Assembly: GCF_020889705.1 (NCBI RefSeq)
Contig: NZ_JACMYP010000001.1
Span: 124,001 to 188,000 of the forward strand
Source: Bradyrhizobium altum
GTDB lineage: Bacteria; Pseudomonadota; Alphaproteobacteria; Rhizobiales; Xanthobacteraceae
Direction: 5' to 3'
Length of the DNA stretch: 64,000 nt
The translations under genes and the position numbers were made by a program. The notes beneath the pieces are model-generated. The model worked only from the letters and a program-made list of their open reading frames with translations, was not told where the DNA came from and searched no databases. Below, piece after piece: positions 16,104-25,139 of the stretch. Within the stretch, counting starts at the first letter, position 1. Each line of letters opens with the position of its first letter.

Positions 16104-17198
16104 TCACACGGATGATCCGACGGCGGCGTTGATCTGTGGCAAGACCTTCTCGGCCATCAGGATCATCGATTGGCGGCCAAGCTCGCGATCCTTCCAGTCC
16201 TTGCCGGCATAGAGCAAGGTGCCGAAGGTGCCGATCTCTTCCTGAAATGCCAGCAGCTGATCGGCCACGCTTTCGGGCGTGCCGTAGACGATCAGCTTGT
16301 CGCAGATCGATTCGAGGGTGACCTCCGCGTCAGGTTGGTCCCGCCGCGTCTTGAACAGTTCGAGCCGGCCGCCGCGCTTCAGCTTCGTGAACAACTGGTG
16401 ATAATAGTACACGTAGGGGCTATCGGGCGACGTGGCATAGGCCTTCGCGGTTGCTGCGTCCTTTGCAACGAACACGCTCTTCGCAACGCGCCAATTGGAG
16501 GGGTCCGCTGTCCGGTTCACACGCTCGCAACCCTCGACGTATTTGGGCCAGTGGCTCTTCACCCAGGCAGGCATCAGGAAGTTCGCCGAAATCGGATCCC
16601 AGCCGCGCGCAGCGGCTTCCGTGACGCCTTTTGAGAACGGCGCGACCGCGGTCACCACGATTGGTGGGTGAGGCGTTTGCAATGGGCGGGCAATCAATCC
16701 CTGGCCAATGTCCTCGATCAGGGTTCGCTGGACCAAGACATTCCAATATCTGCCCCGCAGATCATAGGGCGGCTTGCCTGCCCAGATATCGAGAACCTGA
16801 TTGATCGCCTCCAGGAACATGGCATTGCGGTCGGCATCGAGATTGCCGAACGCCTCGGCGTCGGACAGTAGTCCGCCGGGGCTTATTCCGAGTATGAAGC
16901 GGCCATCAAGCATGTGATCGAGCATGGCGACGGATGCGGCGACCGCTGCCGGATGAGTGTTCGGCATGTTGATGGTGCCGGTTCCAAGCTTGATCTGGCT
17001 GGTTGCGGCTGCGACCCAGGCAATGAACGCGATGCTGGAGGTGATGTTCTCGGCTTTGTCGGTGACATGCTCGCCGACATACGCCTCCGTGAACCCGAGC
17101 TCGTCCGCGAGCAGGAAGGCCTCCCGATCCTCCCGGAGCGATTGCCGCCAGTCCTTATCAAGAGGGTGGATCGGCATCGTAAAGAATCCGAGCTCCAT
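16104..17198 (-). CDS. LLM class flavin-dependent monooxygenase
   Basis: A 364-residue luciferase-like TIM-barrel protein: ELGFFTMPIHPL at the N-terminus, LGFTEAYVGEHV, LGTGTINMPNTHPAAVAASVA, RFILGISPGGLLSDAEAFG, and a C-terminal VYGTPESVADQL. Such enzymes use reduced FMN from a separate reductase for ring-opening or hydroxylating oxygenations (RutA, PyrA and alkanesulfonate enzymes are relatives). The reductase may be shared with the one at 13968. First gene of a leftward pair with the PuuE-like hydrolase and divergent from the molybdenum hydroxylase genes across 167 bases. Confidence 0.88.
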   Translation of the reverse strand: MELGFFTMPIHPLDKDWRQSLREDREAFLLADELGFTEAYVGEHVTDKAENITSSIAFIAWVAAATSQIKLGTGTINMPNTHPAAVAASVAMLDHMLDGRFILGISPGGLLSDAEAFGNLDADRNAMFLEAINQVLDIWAGKPPYDLRGRYWNVLVQRTLIEDIGQGLIARPLQTPHPPIVVTAVAPFSKGVTEAAARGWDPISANFLMPAWVKSHWPKYVEGCERVNRTADPSNWRVAKSVFVAKDAATAKAYATSPDSPYVYYYHQLFTKLKRGGRLELFKTRRDQPDAEVTLESICDKLIVYGTPESVADQLLAFQEEIGTFGTLLYAGKDWKDRELGRQSMILMAEKVLPQINAAVGSSV

Positions 17199-17280
17199 GA
17201 TCGCCCCCCCGCGCGTTGAACTTTAGTTGGCAGGAACCTGCGTCCTTCCCAGGGCGAAGACAAGCCCCGCTGCACAAATA

Positions 17281-17327
17281 ATCACTCGATAAACAAACTT
17301 GACCTTTGAAGAGGGCGGCCCTCTAAT
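17281..17327 (+). promoter_or_regulatory. Promoter of the molybdenum hydroxylase operon with adjacent operator-like motif
   Basis: TTGACC (17299-17304) and TCTAAT (17322-17327) are 17 bases apart, a good sigma-70-type match. Immediately upstream, ATCACTCGATAAACAAA (17281-17297) repeats the motif seen at 12665 and 21142. The site lies between two divergent units, so one regulator could control both. Confidence 0.5.
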
Positions 17328-17365
17328 CGGGCAAACCAAAATTCGGCCCGGGAGGCCACGCCCAC

Positions 17366-18247
17366 ATGAAAGCTGCGGCTTTCGCCTACGCCCGCGCGAC
17401 CAGCGTCGTGAATGCGCTGGAGTTGCTTGCCGCGCATGGCGACAAGGCGAAGGTTCTGTCGGGTGGCCAAAGCCTGATGCCGGCGATGAACCTGCGGCTC
17501 ATCTCCCCGGACATTCTGGTCGATATCGGTGGCCTCACCGAGTTGCGCGGCATCGCGGTGAGAGGAGATCTGCTGGTCGTTGGCGCGCTGACGCGGCATG
17601 TCGACCTGCTCAGGTCGCCGGAGATAGCGCTGCACGCGCCGCTCTTGCGGGATGCGGTCGCTCACATTGCCCATCCCGCGATTCGCAACCGCGGAACAAT
17701 AGGCGGTAGCCTCGCCCATGCCGATCCGGCATCGGAGCTGCCAGCCTGCGTTGTCGCGCTTGACGCCACGATCGTTGTTCGCGGCCCGACGGGCGAGCGC
17801 CGGATTGCTGCGACCGAATTTTTCAGGGGCATCTACGAAACGGCGCTGTCGCCGGACGAATTGCTTGTCGCGATCGAGGTACCAGTCGCGGGCCAGGGCT
17901 CGACATTCTTCTTTCAGGAGTATGCCCGACGGCATGGTGACTACGCCATCGTTGGTCTTGCGGCACGTGCTGTTGTTGCAACTGGCAGGTTCACGGATCT
18001 TCGGCTCGGCTTCTTTGCGATTGGCGACCGGCCTCTGCTAGCGGCGGCCGCAGGTAGGTTGATCAATGCATCCGTGACCTCTGCCTTGCTTGCTGATGCC
18101 GCGACAGCGCTGGCCGATGAACTCGATCCACAGGAGGATCAGCAGGCTACCGCGGCGATGCGCCGACATCTTGCTACGGTCTTGCTCCGGCGCTGCGTGG
18201 CCGCATTGCTGGTGCGGCCCGAACTCGAAGCGGGAGTAGCCAGGTGA
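17366..18247 (+). CDS. Molybdenum hydroxylase FAD-binding subunit (CoxM/XdhB type)
   Basis: A 293-residue medium subunit of the xanthine oxidase family. The FAD motifs LSGGQSLMPAMNLR (near residue 31) and IRNRGTIGGSLAHADPASELP (near 110) are clear, followed by the CO_deh_flav_C region. It passes electrons between the 2Fe-2S centres and the external acceptor. ATG at 17366 follows GGGAGG. Its stop overlaps the GTG start of the 2Fe-2S subunit. Gene order medium-small-large is the CoxMSL order. Confidence 0.94.
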   Translation: MKAAAFAYARATSVVNALELLAAHGDKAKVLSGGQSLMPAMNLRLISPDILVDIGGLTELRGIAVRGDLLVVGALTRHVDLLRSPEIALHAPLLRDAVAHIAHPAIRNRGTIGGSLAHADPASELPACVVALDATIVVRGPTGERRIAATEFFRGIYETALSPDELLVAIEVPVAGQGSTFFFQEYARRHGDYAIVGLAARAVVATGRFTDLRLGFFAIGDRPLLAAAAGRLINASVTSALLADAATALADELDPQEDQQATAAMRRHLATVLLRRCVAALLVRPELEAGVAR

Positions 18248-18729
18248 GTCTTCCAGTAGCGGTTTCGCTTCTAGTCAACGGCGAGCCCATTGATGCGCTT
18301 GTATTGCCGCGTCTCAATCTCGCTGATTTCCTTCGGGAGAATATGAAGCTGACCGGAACCCATGTCGGTTGCGAGCACGGCGTTTGTGGTGCCTGCACGG
18401 TCCGGATTGATGGCGAGATCGTCCGCTCCTGTCTGATGCTGGCGGTCCAGGCGCAGGGGGCGTCAGTCGAGACAATCGAGGGGCTGTCCGACAGCGGCGA
18501 AATCGCCGATCTTCAGGCGGCCTTTCGCGAACGCAATGCATTGCAGTGCGGCTATTGCACGCCCGGGATGCTGATGACGGCGCAGGACCTGTTGAAGCAT
18601 TTGCCCGCGCCTGATCGTCAAGCGATCCGCGAGCATCTTTCCGGCAATTATTGCCGCTGCACCGGCTATCAAGCCATTGTGGACGCGGTGGAGGCGACAG
18701 CCAAGACGCGCGCGGAGCGGCCGGCATGA
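18244..18729 (+). CDS. Molybdenum hydroxylase 2Fe-2S subunit (CoxS/XdhA type)
   Basis: A 161-residue small subunit with both iron-sulfur clusters readable: plant-type ligands Cys43, Cys48, Cys51 and Cys63 (CEHGVCGAC), and the second cluster Cys102, Cys105, Cys137 and Cys139 (QCGYCTPG and NYCRCTGY). It carries electrons from the molybdenum centre to FAD. GTG start at 18244 overlaps the upstream stop (GTGA), and its own stop overlaps the ATG of the large subunit (ATGA). Confidence 0.96.
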   Translation: MSLPVAVSLLVNGEPIDALVLPRLNLADFLRENMKLTGTHVGCEHGVCGACTVRIDGEIVRSCLMLAVQAQGASVETIEGLSDSGEIADLQAAFRERNALQCGYCTPGMLMTAQDLLKHLPAPDRQAIREHLSGNYCRCTGYQAIVDAVEATAKTRAERPA

Positions 18730-21116
18730 CGGTGACCCGTGCGCCAGCAGAGACACTTTCGGTGCTCGATCGCCCGAATTCCTATATCGGCAAGACGGTG
18801 CCACGGCCGAACCTCGACAGGTTGCTGCAAGGGCGTGGACAATACGTCAGTGACCTGGAATTGCCGCGGATGGCGCACGTGGTTTTTCTACGGTCGCCCT
18901 ATGCCCACGCCAGGATCGTGGCGATCGACGCCGACGCGGCACGGCGCATGCCTGGCGTCATGTCCATCGTCACGGGTCGAGAGCTTGAGCCTGTCATCAC
19001 GCCGTGGGTCGGCGTACTCTCGCATCTGAAGGGATTGAAGTCGGCGCCGCAGCATGCGATCGCGATCGATCGGGTTTGCTGGCAGGGCGAGGCGGTCGCG
19101 GCGATTGTCGCAACCAGCCGTGCGGCAGCCGAAGATGCCATGGAGCAGATTGCCGTCGATTACGAGGAACTCGAGACGGTCACGGACATGCGCACCGCGC
19201 TCGATCCGGCAACGCCAGTCATTCACACCTCGCTCGGTGACAACCTCGCCTTTGAACGGACTCTCGATGCCGGCGATGTCGACCAAGCATTGTCGGATTC
19301 CGAGGTGGTCGAGGCCGACTTTGTATTCGGGCGCCACACCGGCGTGACGCTCGAACCGCGGGCGGTGGTTGCCGACTGGAATGCAGCCGAGGCGCGGCTC
19401 ACGATCTATCAGGGCACGCAGGCGCCTCACATGGTGCAGAACATCGCAGCCCTGCATCTCGGACTAAGCGAGGCGCAGGTCCGGGTGGTCTGCAAGGATG
19501 TCGGCGGTTCATTCGGCATCAAGGTTCACATCTACGCCGACGAAATGGCGACCTATGCGCTGTCCAAGCTGCTACGGCGGCCGATCAAGTTCGTAGCCGA
19601 TCGTGTCGAGAGCTTCAACACGGACATTCACGCCCGCGATCATCGATGCAGGGGCCGGATCGGCGTCAGGCCGGACGGCACTATCACGGCCTTCGAGATC
19701 GACGACCTGACGGGGATCGGTCCCTATTCGATGTATCCGCGCACCAGCGCCATCGAGGCAAATCAGGTGGTCAATCTGGTTGGCGGGCCGTATGTCACCC
19801 CGAACTATCGGGCGCGAACGCGAGTCGTCTTCCAGAACAAGAACGTGATGTGTCAGTACCGGGCGGTCGGACACCCGATCGCCTGTTCGGTCACCGAGGG
19901 TCTGGTCGACCTTGCCGCAGCGCGGATTGGTATGGACCCCGTCGAGATCCGCCGGCGCAACTTGATCCCCGACGATGCCTATCCCTGTGCGTCACCCTCC
20001 GGCATGAAATTCGAGCAGCTTTCGCATCATGCCTCGTTGGCCAAGCTGTTGCAGATGATGGATTACGACGCATTGCGTGCCGAGCAAGCGGCATTGCGCG
20101 CCAGAAATATTCACCGGGGTATCGGAATCGCCAGCTTCATCGAGGTCACCAATCCCAGTGCTGCCTTTTACGGCGTCGGCGGCGCGAAAATCTCGTCGCA
20201 GGATGGCGTTGCGGTTCGACTCGACGCGCAAGGCTCGGTGATCTGCCAGACCAGCATCACGGAGCAGGGGCAAGGGTCGGAATCGCTGACTGCCCAGATC
20301 GTGGGCAGTGTGCTGGGCGTTTCGATGGAGCGGGTCCGCGTGATACTGGGCGACACCGACAACACGCCCTATGGCGGCGGCACCTGGGCCTCGCGCGGTG
20401 CCGGCATCGGCGGCGAAGCCGCGCTACAAGCCGCCAAGGCTCTGCGCCAGAATATCCTGGATGTCGCCGCGGCCATCCTGCAATCGACGCCGGGCGGGCT
20501 CGATATCGTCAACAACAGCATCGTCAATGCCGGCGACGGTGCGTCGCGGATCGAACTGAGCGAACTGGCACGGATTGTCTATTTTCGGCCGGATACCCTC
20601 CCGCCGGGCATCCAGCCTGAGTTGATGGCGACCCGACATTTCGTGCCGCGCCAATATCCTTTTGCGTTCACCAACGGGGTACAGGCCTCATGGCTTGAGG
20701 TCGATACCGAGACCGGGTTCGTGACGCTGCTGAAGCATTGGGTTGTCGAAGACTGCGGCACCATCATTAACCCGCAACTGGTCGACGAGCAGATCCGGGG
20801 CGGGGTCGTCCAGGGGCTCGGCGCGGCGCTGTTCGAGAAATGCATCTATGACGAGCGCGGCCAGCTGACCAACGCCAACATGGCGGACTACCTGGTCCCG
20901 ATGTCCGGCGAGATGCCCGATATCGAGATTGGCCACGTGGTGTCTCCGACGCAGGAGTCGGAGCTGGGAGCCAAGGGGGCGGGCGAGGCAGGGACGGCCG
21001 GTGCGGCAGCTGCGGTTGCCAACGCGGTCAACGACGCGCTGCGGCCGTTCGGCGCAACAATTACCGAGATTCCGCTCACGCCTCAGGTTATCCTGACGGC
21101 CTTGGGACGAATCTGA
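18726..21116 (+). CDS. Molybdenum hydroxylase catalytic subunit (xanthine dehydrogenase family)
   Basis: A 796-residue catalytic subunit with the aldehyde oxidase/xanthine dehydrogenase hammerhead domain (about 35-150) and the molybdopterin-binding domain after it. QGTQAPHMVQ, GGSFGIKVHIY and EQGQGSESL line the cofactor site, and ELGAKGAGEAGTAGA carries the expected catalytic Glu754. The segment that in CO dehydrogenase holds the AYRCSFR copper loop reads QYRAVGHP here, so it is not a CO dehydrogenase. Such enzymes hydroxylate an electron-poor carbon, usually next to a ring nitrogen. Substrate unknown; context suggests a heteroaromatic. Confidence 0.94.
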   Translation: MTVTRAPAETLSVLDRPNSYIGKTVPRPNLDRLLQGRGQYVSDLELPRMAHVVFLRSPYAHARIVAIDADAARRMPGVMSIVTGRELEPVITPWVGVLSHLKGLKSAPQHAIAIDRVCWQGEAVAAIVATSRAAAEDAMEQIAVDYEELETVTDMRTALDPATPVIHTSLGDNLAFERTLDAGDVDQALSDSEVVEADFVFGRHTGVTLEPRAVVADWNAAEARLTIYQGTQAPHMVQNIAALHLGLSEAQVRVVCKDVGGSFGIKVHIYADEMATYALSKLLRRPIKFVADRVESFNTDIHARDHRCRGRIGVRPDGTITAFEIDDLTGIGPYSMYPRTSAIEANQVVNLVGGPYVTPNYRARTRVVFQNKNVMCQYRAVGHPIACSVTEGLVDLAAARIGMDPVEIRRRNLIPDDAYPCASPSGMKFEQLSHHASLAKLLQMMDYDALRAEQAALRARNIHRGIGIASFIEVTNPSAAFYGVGGAKISSQDGVAVRLDAQGSVICQTSITEQGQGSESLTAQIVGSVLGVSMERVRVILGDTDNTPYGGGTWASRGAGIGGEAALQAAKALRQNILDVAAAILQSTPGGLDIVNNSIVNAGDGASRIELSELARIVYFRPDTLPPGIQPELMATRHFVPRQYPFAFTNGVQASWLEVDTETGFVTLLKHWVVEDCGTIINPQLVDEQIRGGVVQGLGAALFEKCIYDERGQLTNANMADYLVPMSGEMPDIEIGHVVSPTQESELGAKGAGEAGTAGAAAAVANAVNDALRPFGATITEIPLTPQVILTALGRI

Positions 21117-21141
21117 GGTGGAGACGTTCCGGCAAAGATAA

Positions 21142-21152
21142 CGATAAACAAA
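21142..21152 (+). promoter_or_regulatory. Third copy of the CGATAAACAAA motif, before the ABC transporter genes
   Basis: CGATAAACAAA is identical to 17287-17297 and lies 30-40 bases before the substrate-binding protein start, in the 65-base gap after the molybdenum hydroxylase. It suggests separate control of the transporter genes by the same regulator. Confidence 0.35.
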
Positions 21153-21181
21153 ACACAGACAGTTCTTGGGGAGGAATAGTC

Positions 21182-22435
21182 ATGACGAACAAGGTCACCA
21201 AAGCTGGATCGATATCGCGGCGTCGTCTGCTGACGACGGCAAGCGCCGGCGCCGCTCTCGCCGTCTCGCCTTTTCGCATCAATTTGCTCAAGGCCGAGGA
21301 AGCAGCCATCAAGATCGGCTTCCCTGTTCCCTTGACCGGTCCGTATGGTGCCGAGGCCCAGGACCAGGTGCGGGCGGGTCAGCTCGCTGTCGCCCAGTTC
21401 AATGATGCTGGCGGTCTCAACGGCCGCAAGGCCGAGCTCATCGTGCGCGACGACAGGCTCAATCCCGGTGAGGCGGCAACGCGGACATTGGAGCTGGTCG
21501 AGAAGGAGAAGGTGAATTTCGTCGTCGGCAGTCTGTCCGCGGCAGTCCAGCTTGCGATCAACAACGTCACCAAAGAGCGCGGCGTCATCTTCAATTCGAT
21601 CAGCCAGTCCGACGCCATCAACGAGGCGGCCGACTTCAGCAAGCACACATTCCACGAAGCGTTGAACCCGCACATGACGTCAGGCGCGGTCGGCCGCTAT
21701 GCCTTCGCCAAATTCGGCAAGAGGGTTGCGTTTCTCACGGCGGATTATGCCTACGGGCACGAGATGGTTCGCGGCTTCCTCGAGGTCGGCAAGGAATTCA
21801 ACGTCGAGAACCTCGGCGACATCCGCCATCCGCTGGGAACGACTGACTTCTCCACGCTGCTGCCGCGTCTCCAGGCGCTGAAGCCCGATATTCTGTGCAT
21901 CAGCAATTTCGGCCGGGACCAGCAGATCGCGCTGAAGCAGGCGACCGATTTTGGCATCAAGAAATCGATCCAGATCATCGCGCCGCTGCTCTCGCATGCC
22001 AGCCGCGTCGCGGCTGGCCCCCAGGCATTCGAAGGCGTCGTCGGCGGCTGCTCGTTCTACTGGGGTATCGAGGACAAGTTCGCCTCGACCAAGGCGTTCA
22101 ACGATGCGTTCCGCAAAACGTACGACGGCAAGTTGCCCACCGATTACGGTGCGCTCGGCTATGGCGGTGTTCGGACCGTGCTCGAGGCGGTCAAGGGCGC
22201 CGGCAGCGTCGAGACCGACAAGGTCGTCGCTGCATTGGAAGCTCTGAAGTACGACGACTACAAGGGGCCGCAATATTATCGCAAATGCGACCACCAGTCG
22301 GTGCAATCGGTGCTCGTGATCAAGTCGAAATCCAAGGACCTGCGGAACGAGTCCGACGTGTTCGAGGTTCTGTCGACCGAAGAGCCCAACGAGAAGAACC
22401 TGCGTACCTGCGAAGCGCTCGGCCACAAGAGCTGA
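21182..22435 (+). CDS. Branched-chain-amino-acid-type ABC transporter substrate-binding protein
   Basis: A 417-residue periplasmic binding protein (Peripla_BP_6, LivK-like). The N-terminus has a twin-arginine-like signal (SISRRRLLTTASAGAALAVS), then AIKIGFPVPLTGPYG and DAGGLNGRKAELIVRDD typical of the family, and many bacterial relatives bind aromatic acids or amides rather than amino acids. GGGGAGGAA precedes the ATG. It is the first of five transporter genes and directly follows the molybdenum hydroxylase, so it probably imports that enzyme's substrate (inference). Confidence 0.93.
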   Translation: MTNKVTKAGSISRRRLLTTASAGAALAVSPFRINLLKAEEAAIKIGFPVPLTGPYGAEAQDQVRAGQLAVAQFNDAGGLNGRKAELIVRDDRLNPGEAATRTLELVEKEKVNFVVGSLSAAVQLAINNVTKERGVIFNSISQSDAINEAADFSKHTFHEALNPHMTSGAVGRYAFAKFGKRVAFLTADYAYGHEMVRGFLEVGKEFNVENLGDIRHPLGTTDFSTLLPRLQALKPDILCISNFGRDQQIALKQATDFGIKKSIQIIAPLLSHASRVAAGPQAFEGVVGGCSFYWGIEDKFASTKAFNDAFRKTYDGKLPTDYGALGYGGVRTVLEAVKGAGSVETDKVVAALEALKYDDYKGPQYYRKCDHQSVQSVLVIKSKSKDLRNESDVFEVLSTEEPNEKNLRTCEALGHKS

Positions 22436-22489
22436 GCTTATGCGACGGCGCGCGCCACCGGGCGGTGCGCGCCGTGCTGAGGGGGACAA

Positions 22490-23374
22490 ATGGCGGGCCT
22501 GAGCTTTGACCTGATAGCGCTGCAACTGTTTGCCGGGCTGGCGCTTGGCGCCATCTATGTGCTGTTTGCGATCGGCCTCTCGCTGATCTTCGGGATGTTG
22601 ACGGTCGTCAACTTCGCCCATGGCGCGTTCTACATGGTCGGCGCTTATGTCGGGCTCTATCTGATCTCGATCGGGGGCAATTTCTGGATCTGCCTCGTGG
22701 CCGTGCCGATCGCAATCGGACTGTTCGGCCTTGCCGTCGAGCGCGTGCTGATCCGGCCGCTTTACGGCCGCGGCATCGACTATCCGCTGCTGCTGACCTT
22801 CGGGCTCAGCTACGTGATGGTCGAATGCGTGCGCATTGCCTTTGGCAAGACCGGCTATCCTTTCGACACGCCCGAGGTTCTGCAGGGCGCCGTCGACATC
22901 GGCGTCGGCTATTTCCCGCTCTACCGGCTGTTTGTGATAGGCGCGACGGCCGTCGTGCTGCTGGCGCTCTGGCTGTTTCTGGAGAAGACCAGCTTCGGGC
23001 TGATTATCCGTGCCGGGGCGCGCGATCCGCAGATCGTCCGTGTGCTTGGGGTCGACGTTTCCAAGATGTGGTTGATCGTGTTCGGCATAGGTACCGCGAT
23101 CGCGGGTTTTGCCGGCCTGCTGGCCGCGCCGCTTCAAGGCGCCATTCCGGAGATGGGCGGCACGATCCTCGCCGAAGCCTTTGTCGTGACCGTGGTAGGA
23201 GGGATGGGGTCGATCGGCGGCGCCGTCCTGGCAGGACTGCTGGTCGGTGTGGTGGTCAGCATGACCTCGCTATTCGCACCCGAGATGGCCAAGGTTTCGA
23301 TCTTTGCCTTGATGGCGATCGTTCTGATCGTTCGCCCTCAGGGCTTCTTCGGCCGCGCCGGATTGATGAGCTGA
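22490..23374 (+). CDS. Branched-chain-type ABC transporter permease (LivH-like)
   Basis: A 294-residue inner-membrane permease with about 8 hydrophobic segments and family features LALGAIYVLFAIGLSLIFG, MLTVVNFAHGAFYMVGAYV and GMGSIGGAVLAGLLVG. It follows the binding-protein gene by 54 bases and precedes the LivM-like gene by 7 bases, forming the translocation pore with it. Confidence 0.95.
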   Translation: MAGLSFDLIALQLFAGLALGAIYVLFAIGLSLIFGMLTVVNFAHGAFYMVGAYVGLYLISIGGNFWICLVAVPIAIGLFGLAVERVLIRPLYGRGIDYPLLLTFGLSYVMVECVRIAFGKTGYPFDTPEVLQGAVDIGVGYFPLYRLFVIGATAVVLLALWLFLEKTSFGLIIRAGARDPQIVRVLGVDVSKMWLIVFGIGTAIAGFAGLLAAPLQGAIPEMGGTILAEAFVVTVVGGMGSIGGAVLAGLLVGVVVSMTSLFAPEMAKVSIFALMAIVLIVRPQGFFGRAGLMS

Positions 23375-23381
23375 GCCCGGC

Positions 23382-24368
23382 ATGACCGAAACCCCTCAAT
23401 CGATCAAACAGCCCGCTGCCGCGACGGGCAGTTGGTATGAGTTCGCGACGCGGCATCGTGCCAGCATTGTCGCAGCGGTCATCCTGGTTTTCCCGCTGGT
23501 GATGCCTTTCACGGCTCTTGCCGTGAACATCCTGATCTATGGGTTGTACGCCCTCGGCTTCAACCTCGTGTTTGGATATCTAGGTCTGTTGTCGTTCGGT
23601 CATGCGGCGCTGTTCGGGACCGGTGCCTACCTCTGTGGCATCGCCATCGTGCACTTCGGCTGGCCGTGGTATGCGGCGATCGCCGCCGGGGTTGCCGGCG
23701 GATTGTTGATGGCGCTGCTGATTGGCGTGCTCGCGATCAGGACCCGCGGCATCTACTTCGCCATGGTCACAATGGCGTTGTCGCAATGTGTCTACTACCT
23801 TTTCTACCAGGCGGTTGACTTGACCGGTGGCGAAAACGGCCTTCGCGGCATCAACGTCCGCACCATCGATCTGTTCGGCTTGCGGATCGATTTCATCAAT
23901 CCGATGATCCGCTACTACGTCATCGCGGCTTTTGTGATCGCCGCATTCTTTGTGATGTCACGCATTCTGGCGTCACCCTTTGGCGCCGTGATTGAAGCGG
24001 TGCGCGAGAACGAGATGCGTGCACGCGCGTCCGGCTACGACGTGACCCTGACGCGATTGCTGACCTTCGTCCTGTCGGGCGGCTTCTGCGGCCTTGCGGG
24101 TGCATTGCAGGCCCTGCATTTGTCGATCGTTCCGATCGAAATCTTGCATTACGAGACCTCGGGCCTGGTCGTGATGATCGCTCTCCTGGGCGGTATGGGC
24201 ACGTTCTTTGGGCCGATGGTCGGCGCTGCGGTGTTCCTGGTCCTGGAGAATGTGGTCTCGGTGTGGACCGTTCACTGGCAACTGATCGTTGGCGCCATCT
24301 TCATTGCATGCGTGCTGTTCTTCCCGGCGGGCATCTGGGGCACGCTGATCGCGCGGGGCAGACGATGA
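23382..24368 (+). CDS. Branched-chain-type ABC transporter permease (LivM-like)
   Basis: A 328-residue permease with about 9 membrane segments. NLVFGYLGLLSFGHAALFG and the coupling region AVRENEMRARASGYDV are typical LivM features, and GGMGTFFGPMVGA closes the family signature. A hydrophilic N-terminal extension of about 25 residues precedes the first helix. Its stop overlaps the start of the LivG-like ATPase. Confidence 0.95.
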   Translation: MTETPQSIKQPAAATGSWYEFATRHRASIVAAVILVFPLVMPFTALAVNILIYGLYALGFNLVFGYLGLLSFGHAALFGTGAYLCGIAIVHFGWPWYAAIAAGVAGGLLMALLIGVLAIRTRGIYFAMVTMALSQCVYYLFYQAVDLTGGENGLRGINVRTIDLFGLRIDFINPMIRYYVIAAFVIAAFFVMSRILASPFGAVIEAVRENEMRARASGYDVTLTRLLTFVLSGGFCGLAGALQALHLSIVPIEILHYETSGLVVMIALLGGMGTFFGPMVGAAVFLVLENVVSVWTVHWQLIVGAIFIACVLFFPAGIWGTLIARGRR

Positions 24369-25135
24369 GCGCCGCAGAAGGTCAGGCAGGAGATATCATT
24401 CTGCGCACCAGGGGCGTCGGCAAGACGTTCGGGAAGATTGTCGCCCTCAACAATATCTCGGCCGAATTTTCCAAGGGAGCGATCACCTCCATCATTGGTC
24501 CGAACGGGGCTGGAAAGAGCACTTACTTCAACCTGCTGTGCGGCGCCTTTCCGCCGACGAAGGGCAGCGTTGAGTTCGAGGGCAAGGATGTCACCGGACT
24601 GCCGCAACACCGCTTTGCGCATATGGGGATCGCGAAATCCTTCCAGATCACCAGCGTGTTTCCGCAGCTTACGACACGAGAGAACATCCGCGTCGGTCTG
24701 CAGGCGCTGGTGTCGCGATACGACATCTGGCGTCCCCGTGCGCGCCTGACCGAACTTGTCGAGCGGGCGGACGAACTGCTGGCGCTCGTCGGGTTGTGGG
24801 AATCCCGGGAACGCGCGGCCAAGACGCTGGCCCATGGTGAGCAGCGGGCACTGGAAATCGGCATGGCGCTTGCCAGCCAGCCCCGCTTGCTGCTGCTGGA
24901 CGAGCCGACGGCCGGCATGAGCCCGGAAGAAACGCGGATCATGATGGATCTGATCGTGAAACTCGCCAAGGAGCGTACGGTCATTCTCGTCGAGCACAAG
25001 ATGAAGCTGGTGCTGGGCATCAGCGATCGCATCCTCGTGCTGCACCACGGAGAACTGCTGGCCGAGGGAACGCCGCAGGAAGTCCGGCAGAACGAGGCGG
25101 TGAAGCGGGTCTATCTCGGCCAGCGGGAGCACTGA
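24365..25135 (+). CDS. Branched-chain-type ABC transporter ATP-binding protein (LivG-like)
   Basis: A 256-residue ATPase. Walker A is GPNGAGKST, Walker B is LLLLDEPTAGMSP, and the signature region reads LAHGEQRALEIG, a common LivG variation. ATG at 24365 overlaps the LivM stop (ATGA); a longer in-frame ORF upstream lies inside the permease gene and is not used. It pairs with the LivF-like ATPase encoded next. Confidence 0.95.
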   Translation: MSAAEGQAGDIILRTRGVGKTFGKIVALNNISAEFSKGAITSIIGPNGAGKSTYFNLLCGAFPPTKGSVEFEGKDVTGLPQHRFAHMGIAKSFQITSVFPQLTTRENIRVGLQALVSRYDIWRPRARLTELVERADELLALVGLWESRERAAKTLAHGEQRALEIGMALASQPRLLLLDEPTAGMSPEETRIMMDLIVKLAKERTVILVEHKMKLVLGISDRILVLHHGELLAEGTPQEVRQNEAVKRVYLGQREH

Positions 25136-25139
25136 CCGG

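Noticed and set aside
18726-21116. Carbon monoxide dehydrogenase large subunit
   Set aside because: The CoxMSL gene order is present, but the active-site copper loop AYRCSFR is absent (QYRAVGHP), so it is a generic molybdenum hydroxylase.
21680-23137. Long minus-strand ORF of 485 codons opposite the LivK and LivH genes
   Set aside because: Shadow frame; the plus-strand genes have clear ABC transporter motifs.
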